From an uncultured Clostridia bacterium (GTDB lineage Bacteria > Bacillota > Clostridia > Christensenellales > Aristaeellaceae): a stretch of DNA of 64,000 nucleotides. Each line of letters starts with the position of its first letter. Position 1 is the first letter of the stretch. The translations under genes were made by a program, and so were the position numbers. The notes beneath the pieces are model-generated. The model made no database searches. It saw only the letters and a list, made by a program, of their open reading frames with translations, and had not been told where the DNA came from. The stretch spans positions 1 through 64,000 of the forward strand of contig CAKUKE010000005.1 of the NCBI GenBank assembly GCA_934662505.1, written 5' to 3'. Shown piece after piece: positions 7,940-16,293 of this stretch.

Positions 7940-8553
7940 TAGGCGCCGTGTAAAAAAAAGCAGCGTCTGCAAAGAACCGATTGCGCCCGCTTTTTTCTCC
8001 CCTGCGCCGGGCGCATACGCCCCTCGGAGGCAAACCGCCATGCGGGAAGCCCCGGACATGCCGCTCCCCTTTCTTCCGTGCCGGGCACGGCGCAGCCGCG
8101 CGGCAGAAGATGCGCCTGCCCGTTGGACGACGTCCTTCTGTATCGGACACGGCGCAGGCATCATCCATGGCCAGAAAAACCCTGCGCCCCGTTCTGCCAC
8201 ACTGTGCACGGCGTTCTGCCTGCCTTTTCAGTGTTATGCTCCATGTACCCGTCCTTTACCGGGCGCAGCAGGGCACTCCTGAACAACCCGAGAAACTTTC
8301 ATACAAACGTTCCCCGCACCGGAACGGTCAGGCGATCCTTCCGCGCCCACTTCAGTCGTCCCTGCGCCCGGGCATATGCAGCCGCCGTTTTTTTCTTTAC
8401 GCGACCCCTTGCCTTTTCACTTTTCAGCGGGATAATGAACGCGGGAATGAAGTTCTCCCGCAGCGTTTGCTGAAACCGCTTTCAAAGGCTGATGACTTCT
8501 GCACTTTATGGCAGAAGGCGTCGGCCTTTCTGCGTATGACGGGAGGACTTTTC
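7940..8553. other. GC-rich intergenic region with degenerate repeats
   Basis: No convincing gene: ORFs here have no recognisable domains and no good ribosome sites. Two related segments start at 8069 and 8131 (see separate entry), and 8351-8379 resembles the repeat at 56587-56615 (shared TTCAGTCG and CCGGGC blocks). Confidence 0.4.
8069..8159. repeat. Weak 62-base-period repeat pair (D)
   Basis: Bases 8069-8097 and 8131-8159 are similar (about 22 of 29), sharing the block CACGGCGCAG at 8086 and 8148. A third CACGGCG occurs at 8207. The spacing is close to, but not exactly, the 61 bases of the better pairs. Confidence 0.3.
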
Positions 8554-8942
8554 ATGCTTGCTTCTCTGGCTTTCATCTTTCTGACCGGCCTTCTTCTCTC
8601 GGCGCTTTCCGAAAAATGCGTCTGCCCGGCATCGTCGGCATGATCGCCGCAGGCGTGCTGCTGGGCAGAAGCGGTCTGAACCTGCTGGACGCGTCCATAC
8701 AGGGCATTTCCGCTCCGCTTCGTCAAATGGCGCTGGTCATCATTCTGATCCGGGCAGGGCTTTCCCTTTCCGTATCCGAGCTGAAAAAGGTCGGCCGCCC
8801 CGCCGCGTTCATGGCCTTTGTCCCCGCAGGGTTTGAACTGACGGGTTACGTCCTTTTCGCGCCCCTGCTGCTGGGCGTGACCCGTGTGGAAGCCGCGCTG
8901 ATGGACGCAGGCAGCAAACGGCTTCTGTCGCAGGACGGCTGA
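8554..8942 (+). pseudogene. Frameshifted, truncated cation:proton antiporter remnant
   Basis: A good ribosome site (GGGAGG) precedes ATG 8554, and the first 21 codons (MLASLAFIFLTGLLLSALSE) read as the first helix of a CPA1-type Na+(K+)/H+ antiporter. At the A run near 8617 the frame is lost; one extra A would restore EKMRLPGIVGMIAAGVLLG and a continuous antiporter sequence through VTRVEAALMDA. The family then continues for several hundred residues, but here the match stops at about 8910 and the frame closes at 8942. So there are two lesions, a 1-base indel and loss of the 3' three quarters. A sequencing error could explain the first but not the second. Confidence 0.8.
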
Positions 8943-8963
8943 CCGTCCCCGGCAGAAGCCGTT
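8917..8963. repeat. Long inverted repeat at the end of the antiporter remnant
   Basis: Arms 8917-8927 and 8953-8963 are perfectly complementary (11 bp), with an inner GGACGG/CCGTCC stem. There is no T run on either side, so it is not a standard terminator. It begins where antiporter homology ends, so it may mark a deletion or insertion junction. Confidence 0.5.
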
Positions 8964-9092
8964 CATCAGAAAACGCCTGCCGACGCATGGGCGCCCATCT
9001 GTCCTTTTCCCGTTCGTCCCCATCCGCAGCGGCACTTTTCCACCGCTTTTTCCGCGCAGCAGAATTCTTTTTTCCTGCCCGCGCCAGCGCCG

Positions 9093-10433
9093 TTACTTTC
9101 CCGGCCAGTAGCCGTACTTTTCCCGTTTGCCGATGAGAAACAGCGCCGTCACGCCCAGCGCCAGCCCCTCGGCCGCAACGATGGCCAGCCACACGCCGTC
9201 CAGTTCAAACACCGTGGGCAGAAGAAGCACTGCCGCCACCTGAAAGACCAGCGTACGCAGAAAGGAAATGACGGCCGAGGTCAGCCCGTCGTTGAGCGCG
9301 GTGAAAAAGGACGAGCCGAAAATGCAGAAGCCGGAGAACAGGAAGGAGAAGGAATAGATCATAAACGCCCGCTCCGTCATGGCCAGCAGCGCCGCGTCAT
9401 ATCCGACAAACACCCGGGACAGGGGCACGGCCAGCAATTGCCCGGCGGCAAACATGCACAGCGCCGCGACCGAGATGATCTTCAGGGTCTTTCCCAGCAG
9501 GCTTTTCAGCTCGTCCCGGTTCTGCGCGCCGAAATGATAACTGACCACCGGCGCGGTTCCCACCGCGTAGCCGATAAAAATGGCCTGAAACACCATGCTC
9601 ACATACATGAGCACACCGTACGCCGCCACGCCGTTTTCCCCGGCGTAGCGCATCAGCTGCACGTTGTAGAGCATGCTGACCAGCGACATGGAAATGGTGC
9701 TCAGAAACTCCGAGCTGCCGTTGGTCACGCATTTGAAAAGCGCTCCGCCGTCCACACGGCACCGTCCCAACCGCAGACGGCTGCCGTTTTTCCGTCCAAA
9801 GTAGACCAGCGGCACCACGCCGCCCACCGTCTGGCTCAGCGCCGTGGCAATGGCCGCGCCCGCGGCGCCCCAGCGCCACACGCCCACCATCAGCGCGTCC
9901 AATACCATGTTGGTCACGCCCGCCGCCACCGTCACATACAGCCCCAGCTTGGGCTTTTCCGCCGTCACGAACAGGCACTGAAATTCATACTGCAGCATGA
10001 AAGCGGGCATGGACAAAAGAATGATGCGTCCGTACACCACGCTTTCCCTGAGCAATTCCCCCTCCGCGCCCATCAGCCTGGCCACCGGTGCCATCAGCCA
10101 CCAGCCCGCCAGCGCGATCACCGCGCCGCAGCCGATGGTCACGTAAATGAGCATGGAGAAAATGGCGTTGGCCTTTTCGCCGTCGCCCTCGCCCATGGTC
10201 TTGCCGATCAGCGCCGCGCCGCCCGTACCGAACATGGCGCCGACGGCGCCCAGCAGCATAATGACGGGCCAGATCAGGTTGACCGCCGCAAAGGGGGTCT
10301 TGCCCGCGTAGTTCGACACGAAAAAGCCGTCCACCACGCCGTAAATGGAGGTAAAGATCATCATGACAATGGTGGGCAGCGTAAAGCGGAACAACCGCTT
10401 ATACGTAAAATGATCGGATAACTGGATCGCCAT
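9093..10433 (-). CDS. MATE family efflux transporter (MepA-like)
   Basis: A 446-residue membrane protein with MATE layout. N-lobe features include FRFTLPTIVMMIFTSIYGVVDG and FGTGGAALIGKTMGEGD; the C-lobe carries YHFGAQNRDELKSLL. It resembles the MepA/NorM-like group, often controlled by an adjacent MarR regulator. The gene begins 3 bases after the marR stop (the GGGGGC before the ATG is inside marR), so it is translationally coupled to its probable regulator. Substrate unknown. Confidence 0.9.
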   Translation of the reverse strand: MAIQLSDHFTYKRLFRFTLPTIVMMIFTSIYGVVDGFFVSNYAGKTPFAAVNLIWPVIMLLGAVGAMFGTGGAALIGKTMGEGDGEKANAIFSMLIYVTIGCGAVIALAGWWLMAPVARLMGAEGELLRESVVYGRIILLSMPAFMLQYEFQCLFVTAEKPKLGLYVTVAAGVTNMVLDALMVGVWRWGAAGAAIATALSQTVGGVVPLVYFGRKNGSRLRLGRCRVDGGALFKCVTNGSSEFLSTISMSLVSMLYNVQLMRYAGENGVAAYGVLMYVSMVFQAIFIGYAVGTAPVVSYHFGAQNRDELKSLLGKTLKIISVAALCMFAAGQLLAVPLSRVFVGYDAALLAMTERAFMIYSFSFLFSGFCIFGSSFFTALNDGLTSAVISFLRTLVFQVAAVLLLPTVFELDGVWLAIVAAEGLALGVTALFLIGKREKYGYWPGK

Positions 10434-10436
10434 GCT

Positions 10437-10874
10437 TCATGCCCCCGCTTTCCCGGTTTTTGTCCGCAGCCCTTCCAGATAACGCGCCGACAGCGCCAGA
10501 AAGGCCTCCTGATCCGCCTGAGACCAGCTTTCAAAAATATCGTTTTCCATACGGATGACCCGCCCTGCGGTCTCCTCCGCCTTTTTCCATCCCGCCGCCG
10601 TCAGCCCGACCGCCTTATTTTTTCCATCCAGCGGCCTCAGGCATACCGTCCCCGCCGCCGCCAGCCGGCTCAGCGCAGAGTGAACCGTCTGCTTGCTCAG
10701 TCCGCATCGGCGGCGCAGCTCGGGCAGGGGAAGTTCCCCTTCTCCGTCCCAAAGGGCGTAAAGGATTTCCATCTCGCTGTCCGCCACCCCCAGCTGCAGC
10801 GACAGGTCGTGATACACCTCGCCCGTGGCCGCCACCAGCTCGTTCCACCGTCCCAGCGTTTTCGACGTCCGCAT
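10437..10874 (-). CDS. MarR family transcriptional regulator
   Basis: A 145-residue winged-helix protein. The DNA-recognition helix region LPLPELRRRCGLSKQTVHSA is followed by the wing (LRPLDGKNKAVGLTAAG) characteristic of MarR. I use ATG 10874, five bases after GGAGG; the longer frame begins at TTG. It heads a two-gene operon with the MATE exporter and most likely represses it until an inducer binds. A candidate minus-strand promoter is TTGCCG (10938-10943) and TAGAAT (10914-10919), spacer 18. Confidence 0.88.
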   Translation of the reverse strand: MRTSKTLGRWNELVAATGEVYHDLSLQLGVADSEMEILYALWDGEGELPLPELRRRCGLSKQTVHSALSRLAAAGTVCLRPLDGKNKAVGLTAAGWKKAEETAGRVIRMENDIFESWSQADQEAFLALSARYLEGLRTKTGKAGA

Positions 10875-11676
10875 GCCGTCCTCCAAACAAATCGTCCGAA
10901 ATCGTACCTTCCTATTCTATCACCCTTCTTCCGGTCTCGGCAATGGTCTTTCTGTCCGTCTTCCGCCCATCGGCGCAGGTTTGCTCATCGCGGATAGGGG
11001 TTTCTGTCGGGGAGGCACACAAAAAAGGACCGTCCGGGGACGCGCCATCCTGTCCGGCGTATCCGCTGTCGGCGGTCTTTTGGCCTGCCATCCGTTTTTC
11101 GACCGTCTGCTTCTGCCGGACGATCCCCACCCGGACACGCAGAACGGGGGCATTTTCATCCTCCTTCCGTCTTTCCTGCCTCGCCGCCCATACGAGCGCA
11201 GGCAGGACGTGCATTCCCGGCACACGTCTGCCTTCCCCATCTGCATGCGCGCAATGGGGCTGTGTTCTCCGTCCACCGAAGCGGATGTAGACCCTCCTTG
11301 CATGCGCAGCGGGCAGGGTTCGCCGCCCGTACATTCCCGGCGCGCGTTTTTTCCCCGCCGAACCGATAAACGTGCAGCGCGCCGTGCCGGCCATGCTCCC
11401 GGCGCGTCTCCCTGCCGGCGCATCCCCGGGCGCAAAAGGGTCTGAACGTTCCTGTTTGGGCTTTTTTCCACTGGTCGCAGGCGCATCCCGGACGCAGGCG
11501 CCTGAAAACGGACGAAACCGTTTTCTTCTCTGCGCACCGGGTCATTTTCTTCGCGTCCGCTTATGGACATGGTCATCCTTTTTCTTTTGCCCGCCCCGGT
11601 TCGACCCTCTACGGCGCATGCCGCTGCCGTCGGAGGGCTTTTTTTCCGCGCCGGAATACGCCCATCCGGAGGACGG
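10875..11676. other. 800-base GC-rich region without a recognisable gene
   Basis: ORFs overlap in several frames but none shows a domain or a good start. The segment about 11246-11276 resembles repeat A at 111-141 (shared CTGTGTTC and CTCCGTC blocks), and CCCGGC-centred segments recur at 11216, 11336 and 11398 (gaps 120 and 62). These look like decayed members of the 61-base-period family. Confidence 0.4.
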
Positions 11677-12798
11677 TCAGCGCGTCTCCTGCCGTTTGCA
11701 GCGCCCTTCCGTCCGGTCTTCCGGGTCGATCCACCGGCCATCGGAGCCGTCGAAAATGAGGGGATGCTCCTTTTCATTGTCCATCGGCCACCCGCCGGCG
11801 TTCACCGGCTCCGTCTCCTCTGTTGCCCCGCCGTCCGAACTGTACGCACACCACACGACCCATGCGGGATACAGCAGCATTTCGCCCGGGACATCCGTAT
11901 CATACTGCACATAGCCCAGCGCCGCAGCCGTCACCCCGCGCACCCGTCCGTCCTGCAGCAGCCCCTCCACCTGTTTTTTCACGGTCTCAAAGGGTACGAC
12001 CGGCACGTCCGCCGCCGCCTCGCCCGTTTCCTCATACAGCCAGCAGGTCAGGTTGTAGGCCTCCCTGCCGTACACATTCGCCCGAACCAGCCCCCGCCCT
12101 GCCAGCAGGGGATCCTCCGCCCCGACCGCCTTTTCCGTAAAGGTGCCGTGCACGCTGGCCAGCAGAGGGACGCCGTGAAACGCCTGCCCGCCACAGAAAA
12201 GGTACGACCCCTTTTCGCTGATGGGCGTCAGATCCTCTTTCCAGTAAGAACGGCTTTCCACCGCCGCCTGACGCAGCCACATTTCCTGCCCCGGAAAGAG
12301 CGCCTGCACGCCTTCCCGGGCGACCGTCCACGCCTCCCCAAGGGTCAATTCATTGTTCTCCGCGTACGCCTCGTCCGGATCGTACGTCGGCAGCAGGCGC
12401 GTATCCTGTCCCATCCGATTGAAGTCGAACGCGTTGCCCTCGCCCCACAGCGCCTTTTCTCCCCATGTCAGTCCCGTGACAAAGGCGGAGGACGTGATCG
12501 CGTATTCCCGCTCCGGCGCGCGCTGCGCCGCCTCCGCGCACTTTTTCTGCCACTGAAGGGACGCTTCCTCCTCCAGCTGCGGCATGCGCCGCACCCGCAG
12601 CGCGGGCAGACGGTCGCCCTCGGGCAGACGCACCGGCGCCGCGACCTCCGTCCGCCCCGCAGGCGTTTCATAGACCGCCTGCCACGCCGTCTCCGTCCTC
12701 TGCCGGAGCTCCCCCACGGTATACCCCTCGCCCTGCCCCGCCGGGCAGACCAGCGCCAGACACAGAACCGTCATGATCGCCGCCGCGCTTTTTTTCAC
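11677..12798 (-). CDS. Secreted protein of unknown function
   Basis: I do not recognise this 373-residue protein with certainty. It begins with a short basic stretch and hydrophobic core ending near ALVCPAGQGEG, a probable signal peptide. The rest is soluble, rich in Trp/Tyr and acidic residues, with conserved-looking stretches such as TWGEKALWGEGNAFDF and VPGEMLLYPAWVVWC. It resembles DUF6034-type exported proteins seen in Clostridia, but that is tentative. The start is GTG 12798, eight bases after AAGGAGG; an in-frame extension to 12870 lacks a ribosome site. It lies 102 bases behind the two isomerase-like genes and may share their transcript. Confidence 0.7.
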   Translation of the reverse strand: MKKSAAAIMTVLCLALVCPAGQGEGYTVGELRQRTETAWQAVYETPAGRTEVAAPVRLPEGDRLPALRVRRMPQLEEEASLQWQKKCAEAAQRAPEREYAITSSAFVTGLTWGEKALWGEGNAFDFNRMGQDTRLLPTYDPDEAYAENNELTLGEAWTVAREGVQALFPGQEMWLRQAAVESRSYWKEDLTPISEKGSYLFCGGQAFHGVPLLASVHGTFTEKAVGAEDPLLAGRGLVRANVYGREAYNLTCWLYEETGEAAADVPVVPFETVKKQVEGLLQDGRVRGVTAAALGYVQYDTDVPGEMLLYPAWVVWCAYSSDGGATEETEPVNAGGWPMDNEKEHPLIFDGSDGRWIDPEDRTEGRCKRQETR

Positions 12799-12900
12799 AC
12801 ACGCCGCCTCCTTCCGCAAAACGAAGGGGACACGGTCACAGGCCGTATCCCCCGGAAAAATCCTGTTCAATTGTCCAGACGTTTCACGCCCCGGAGCGGT

Positions 12901-13785
12901 TCACACCGTTTCTTCTTTTTTCAGCCGCTCAAACCGGTTTGCCAGCGTACGGGCGGCGTCCGCCATGCGCTGCACGCCCTCCATGACGTTTTCCGCGTTG
13001 TAATGGTTTCCAAGATAGGAGCTGGCCTCCAGCGTAAAGTCACCCTGATAGTCGATTTCCCTGAGCGCCCGCAGCACGCCGTCCCAGTCCACCTTCAGGG
13101 TCATGGGCAGCTCGTGATTGTCATGATGCAGATCCACATCATGCATATGCAGCGCCTGCACATGGCTGCCAAGGGTGCGCAGCATCAGGGGCGCGGAGGT
13201 GTGAAGCCCCCGCATTTCCGCATGGCCGATGTCCACGCAGGCCACAAGATAAGGGTCGTTCACCGCCTGAATGTGGCGCAGGAAATCCTCATGGGACGAG
13301 CAGGCCGCCGGAGCGGCGTGATCCTCCGCCATGTTCCAGTTCCACATGTTTTCCGTCGCCATTTTCACACCGCAGGCTCTGGCAAAGGGCAGAAGCTCCG
13401 CGTACATTTCCGCGTTTTTCTCCGCGCAGCTGTCATTGTCCGGGTGGATGACGCAGATTCTGCCGCCCGCCTCGGCGGTACATTCCAGCGCCCGCCGCAG
13501 CATATCCCGAATGGCGGGCACCCGCACCGGGAAGGGGGCGTGGGACTGGTTGCAGACCACGCCGTGATCCAGCCCGATCTGCCGCAGACGGCGCGCCGCC
13601 TTCACATAGTCCGGGCCGGCCAGCGGCGCATCGCTGGCGGCCGCCTCCCCGGTCGCCCAGTCGTAGCGCACCAGGTCGAACATGGACAGGTCGAACGCAT
13701 CAAACCCCGCCCGGGCGACGGCGCGCACCGCCTCCTCCTGCGTCATGAACTGGCACAGGCTGGCAATCTCCGTAGACGTTCTCAT
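12901..13785 (-). CDS. Sugar phosphate isomerase/epimerase-like TIM-barrel protein
   Basis: A 294-residue AP endonuclease family 2 (xylose-isomerase-like) TIM barrel. Strand/metal-site stretches include FDAFDLSMFD, ICVIHPDNDS, MATENMWNWN, VACVDIGHAE and LHMHDVD, the last three carrying the Glu/Asp/His metal ligands expected for this fold. These enzymes isomerise or epimerise sugars or inositols; the substrate is unknown. The start 13785 follows AAGGAGGCAGCCC. It follows a homologous gene by 22 bases, so the two are a probable operon, perhaps two steps of one sugar pathway. Confidence 0.85.
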   Translation of the reverse strand: MRTSTEIASLCQFMTQEEAVRAVARAGFDAFDLSMFDLVRYDWATGEAAASDAPLAGPDYVKAARRLRQIGLDHGVVCNQSHAPFPVRVPAIRDMLRRALECTAEAGGRICVIHPDNDSCAEKNAEMYAELLPFARACGVKMATENMWNWNMAEDHAAPAACSSHEDFLRHIQAVNDPYLVACVDIGHAEMRGLHTSAPLMLRTLGSHVQALHMHDVDLHHDNHELPMTLKVDWDGVLRALREIDYQGDFTLEASSYLGNHYNAENVMEGVQRMADAARTLANRFERLKKEETV

Positions 13786-13807
13786 GGGCTGCCTCCTTCT
13801 GCGGGGG

Positions 13808-14689
13808 TCACTTCTGTTCCCAGGGGTTCGGTACAAAATCGCCGCCCCGGCAGAACTTCAGGTAGCGCAGCGCATGCAGCTGGCTGGTCATTTCCCAGTC
13901 GCCGCCATACACCGGGTCGTGATACCCCTCGATGCACACGTCGCCCTCGTAGCCGTTTTCATGCAGGATGGAAAACACGTCCCGCCAGTCGGTATCCCCG
14001 AAACCGGGGGTGCGCTCGGGCGCGAAATCCTTCATGGCGTAAATGCCCCGGCGGCGCACCGCATCCCAGTCCACGGAGGTATCCTTGCCGTGGAGATGGA
14101 CGATCTTTTTCGCCCACGTCCGCAGTTCGGCAATGGGGTCGATCAGCTGGATCAGCTGATGGGCGGGCTCCCATTCCAGTCCCAGCGCGTCGGAGGGCAC
14201 CGCGTCGAACATCATTTCCCACGCGTCGGGATTAAAGCCGATGTTGCAGGTGGGATGCCGCCAGTCGCCGCCCATGGGGCAGTTTTCAATGGCCAGCTTC
14301 ACGCCCCGGTCCTCCGCGCGGCGCGCCAGTTCGCCAAACACTTCCCTGAACCGGGGGATGGCGGCGCTCACATCCTGCCCGGACAGCGCGCCGGCAAAGG
14401 TGGCCACCGTCCGGGCGCCGAACAGGTGCGCATTGTCGATGGCATATTCCAGCCCGTGGCGCTGTTCTTCGTTCTCCAGCGCATTGCAGTAATAGCCCAG
14501 CGTGGATACGAAGGTGCCCGAGCCCTCCAGCATGTCCCGCACCTTCGGTCCCAGCGTCCGAATGTCCACATCGCCGTAGCTCATATGGAAATTGACGGCA
14601 AAGCACTCAAAACCCTTGTCCTTCATGACGGGAATCCACTTTTCCGCCACCGTTCCTGGAATGCAGGTGCCTACCAGAATCTGTTTCAT
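13808..14689 (-). CDS. Sugar phosphate isomerase/epimerase-like TIM-barrel protein
   Basis: A 293-residue relative of the next gene, same TIM-barrel family but clearly diverged. Metal-site stretches are VKLAIENCPMGG (Glu), LGLEWEPAHQL, KIVHLHGKD (His) and DVCIEGYHDP (Glu). The WRHPTCNIGFNPDAWEMMF region is typical of inositol/sugar epimerase-like members. GGAGG lies 9 bases before the ATG. A minus-strand TATAAT at 14769-14774 is a likely -10, although no good -35 is visible. Confidence 0.85.
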   Translation of the reverse strand: MKQILVGTCIPGTVAEKWIPVMKDKGFECFAVNFHMSYGDVDIRTLGPKVRDMLEGSGTFVSTLGYYCNALENEEQRHGLEYAIDNAHLFGARTVATFAGALSGQDVSAAIPRFREVFGELARRAEDRGVKLAIENCPMGGDWRHPTCNIGFNPDAWEMMFDAVPSDALGLEWEPAHQLIQLIDPIAELRTWAKKIVHLHGKDTSVDWDAVRRRGIYAMKDFAPERTPGFGDTDWRDVFSILHENGYEGDVCIEGYHDPVYGGDWEMTSQLHALRYLKFCRGGDFVPNPWEQK

Positions 14690-14814
14690 TGCCTGTTGCC
14701 TCCATCCTCACGTGCAGCGCACGGTCTTTTCTTTTCCGGGCGTTTTTTGCAAAGCGCCCGCCGGTCTCATTATACCGCACCGTCCGTTTTTTTCCTACCC
14801 TTTTCGCCGCCGCA

Positions 14815-14843
14815 TTGAAAAAAAGTCTTTCATCCTTTATAAT
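14815..14843 (+). promoter_or_regulatory. Promoter of the tfoX-like/araC pair
   Basis: TTGAAA (14815-14820) and TATAAT (14838-14843), spacer 17, 55 bases before the start codon. Confidence 0.85.
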
Positions 14844-14897
14844 CAGTTCGGAACAGGCCGCAACAGCGCCGCGTTTCCTCTGCGAAAGGAGTGCCCC

Positions 14898-15218
14898 ATG
14901 GCCAACACCGACAGCTTCGTCGCCTTTGTGTGCGAACGGCTTTCCTCCTACGGTTCGGTACAGTACAAAAAAATGTTCGGAGACGGCGTGGTCTACGTCA
15001 ACGGCCATCCCATCGCCTCCGTATGCGATAACACGCTCTACGTCAAAATGCGTCCCGAGATCGGCGCGCTGATGGACGGCGCGGACACGGCGCCGCCCTA
15101 TCCCGGCGCCCGCCCCTGCTACATTCTGAATCCCGAGGATGAAAAACGGCTGAGCCAGCTCGTTCCCCTGCTTTTGTCCCTGCCCCTGCCGCCGTCCCGC
15201 CGGCGCGGCAGGCGCTGA
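14898..15218 (+). CDS. TfoX N-terminal domain protein
   Basis: A 106-residue protein consisting of the TfoX N-terminal domain (SYGSVQYKKMFGDGVVYVNG, then LYVKMRPE). Stand-alone versions are widespread and uncharacterised; in gamma-proteobacteria TfoX is linked to competence regulation, which should not be assumed here. The last 20 residues are Pro/Arg-rich. The ATG at 14898 has GAAAGGAG upstream; an in-frame upstream extension overlaps the promoter and is not real. An AraC gene starts 38 bases downstream. Confidence 0.85.
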   Translation: MANTDSFVAFVCERLSSYGSVQYKKMFGDGVVYVNGHPIASVCDNTLYVKMRPEIGALMDGADTAPPYPGARPCYILNPEDEKRLSQLVPLLLSLPLPPSRRRGRR

Positions 15219-15256
15219 CCCTGTACAGCTTCACGATTTTGGAAAGGACGTACGTC

Positions 15257-16201
15257 ATGCCGGAAATTCAGTTTTTTCACGGTTTCAGCGGCGGCGCTCC
15301 CTGCCGCGCGCTGCCCTGCGAGGACGGCGACGGCCGCATCGACTGCTACCCGCTGATGGACGGTGTGACGGCCATGCTGGTGCGTCTGAACACCCACGGC
15401 TTTGAGGAAAACCGTCCCCGGCGGAACGGTCTGGAGATCAACTTCTGCGTCAACGGCCGGTTTGAGAGCGCCTTTTCCCCCCGGAACATTGCGCAGGTAC
15501 GGCCGGGCGACATGGCGGTGTGCCTGTTCGACGGAGTGCACGGCGCAGCCTCCCGTTCCCGCTTTCCGCTGGGGTGCTACGACGGGCTGTGTCTGGACGT
15601 GGACTGCGACGCAGCTTCGGGCTGGATGGCGCGCAACGCCCCCGCGCTGGCTGCGGACTTTGCCGCCCTGCGGCAGAATCTGCTGCGGGACCGCTGGTAT
15701 GCGGCCTGCCCCGCCGGCCCCCGCTGCGAGCACGTGCTGCGGGAATTGTACGAAAATCTTCCCTGCGCAGAACCCGCCTACCTGCGGCTGAAGGTGCTGG
15801 AGCTGTTTTATCTGCTCTCCGTCACGCCCCCGCCGGAGGACGCCTCCCCCTACTGTTCCGCCGAGCGGATGCGTCTGGCCGGACACATCCGGGATCATCT
15901 GCTCACGCTGGGACACGAACGACCGTCGCTGGAGGCGCTGGCGCGGGAGCACGGCATATCCGTATCCCTGCTGCAAAGCCTGTTCCGGCAGGCCTACGGC
16001 GCACCGGTGCAGCGCTACCTGCGGGAATACCGGCTGGAGCAGGCGGCCGTCGCACTGGCACGCAGCCGCCGCCGGGTGCTGGATATCGCGCTGGACGCCG
16101 GCTACGACAGCGCCAGCAAATTCGGTCAGGTCTTCAAAAAGCGCTACGGCCTCACCCCTACCGCCTACCGCGCCGCCAAACAGCGTGTCAAAACGGAATA
16201 A
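15257..16201 (+). CDS. AraC family transcriptional regulator
   Basis: 314 residues with an N-terminal sensing part (about 1-200) and a C-terminal double helix-turn-helix (about 215-310): first HTH LEALAREHGISVSLLQSLF, second HTH VLDIALDAGYDSASKFGQVF followed by KKRYGLTPTAYR. The layout and spacing resemble PchR-type siderophore/iron regulators, though the signal is unknown. The ATG at 15257 has GGAAAGGA eight bases upstream; the frame opens earlier at TTG 15239. It is probably cotranscribed with the TfoX-like gene. Confidence 0.9.
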   Translation: MPEIQFFHGFSGGAPCRALPCEDGDGRIDCYPLMDGVTAMLVRLNTHGFEENRPRRNGLEINFCVNGRFESAFSPRNIAQVRPGDMAVCLFDGVHGAASRSRFPLGCYDGLCLDVDCDAASGWMARNAPALAADFAALRQNLLRDRWYAACPAGPRCEHVLRELYENLPCAEPAYLRLKVLELFYLLSVTPPPEDASPYCSAERMRLAGHIRDHLLTLGHERPSLEALAREHGISVSLLQSLFRQAYGAPVQRYLREYRLEQAAVALARSRRRVLDIALDAGYDSASKFGQVFKKRYGLTPTAYRAAKQRVKTE

Positions 16202-16255
16202 TTTCAACGTTCCGGTATAGATTTCACCCCGCCGCATGTGGTATGCTCTTTCGTG

Positions 16256-16271
16256 GTTAGATAAGACTAAC
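16256..16271. promoter_or_regulatory. Candidate metal-regulator operator before the ZinT-like gene
   Basis: Inverted repeat GTTAG-N6-CTAAC, 22 bases before the ATG and just downstream of a possible -10 (TATGCT, 16242-16247). The half-sites resemble those of DtxR-like metalloregulators, but the 6-base gap is longer than the classical 1-base gap. Confidence 0.35.
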
Positions 16272-16293
16272 TGTAAAAGAGGAGGGTTGACCC

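Noticed and set aside
11563..14235. 890-codon + strand ORF opposite the secreted protein and both isomerase-like genes
   Set aside because: Antisense frame; the minus-strand genes have ribosome sites, domains and a signal peptide.
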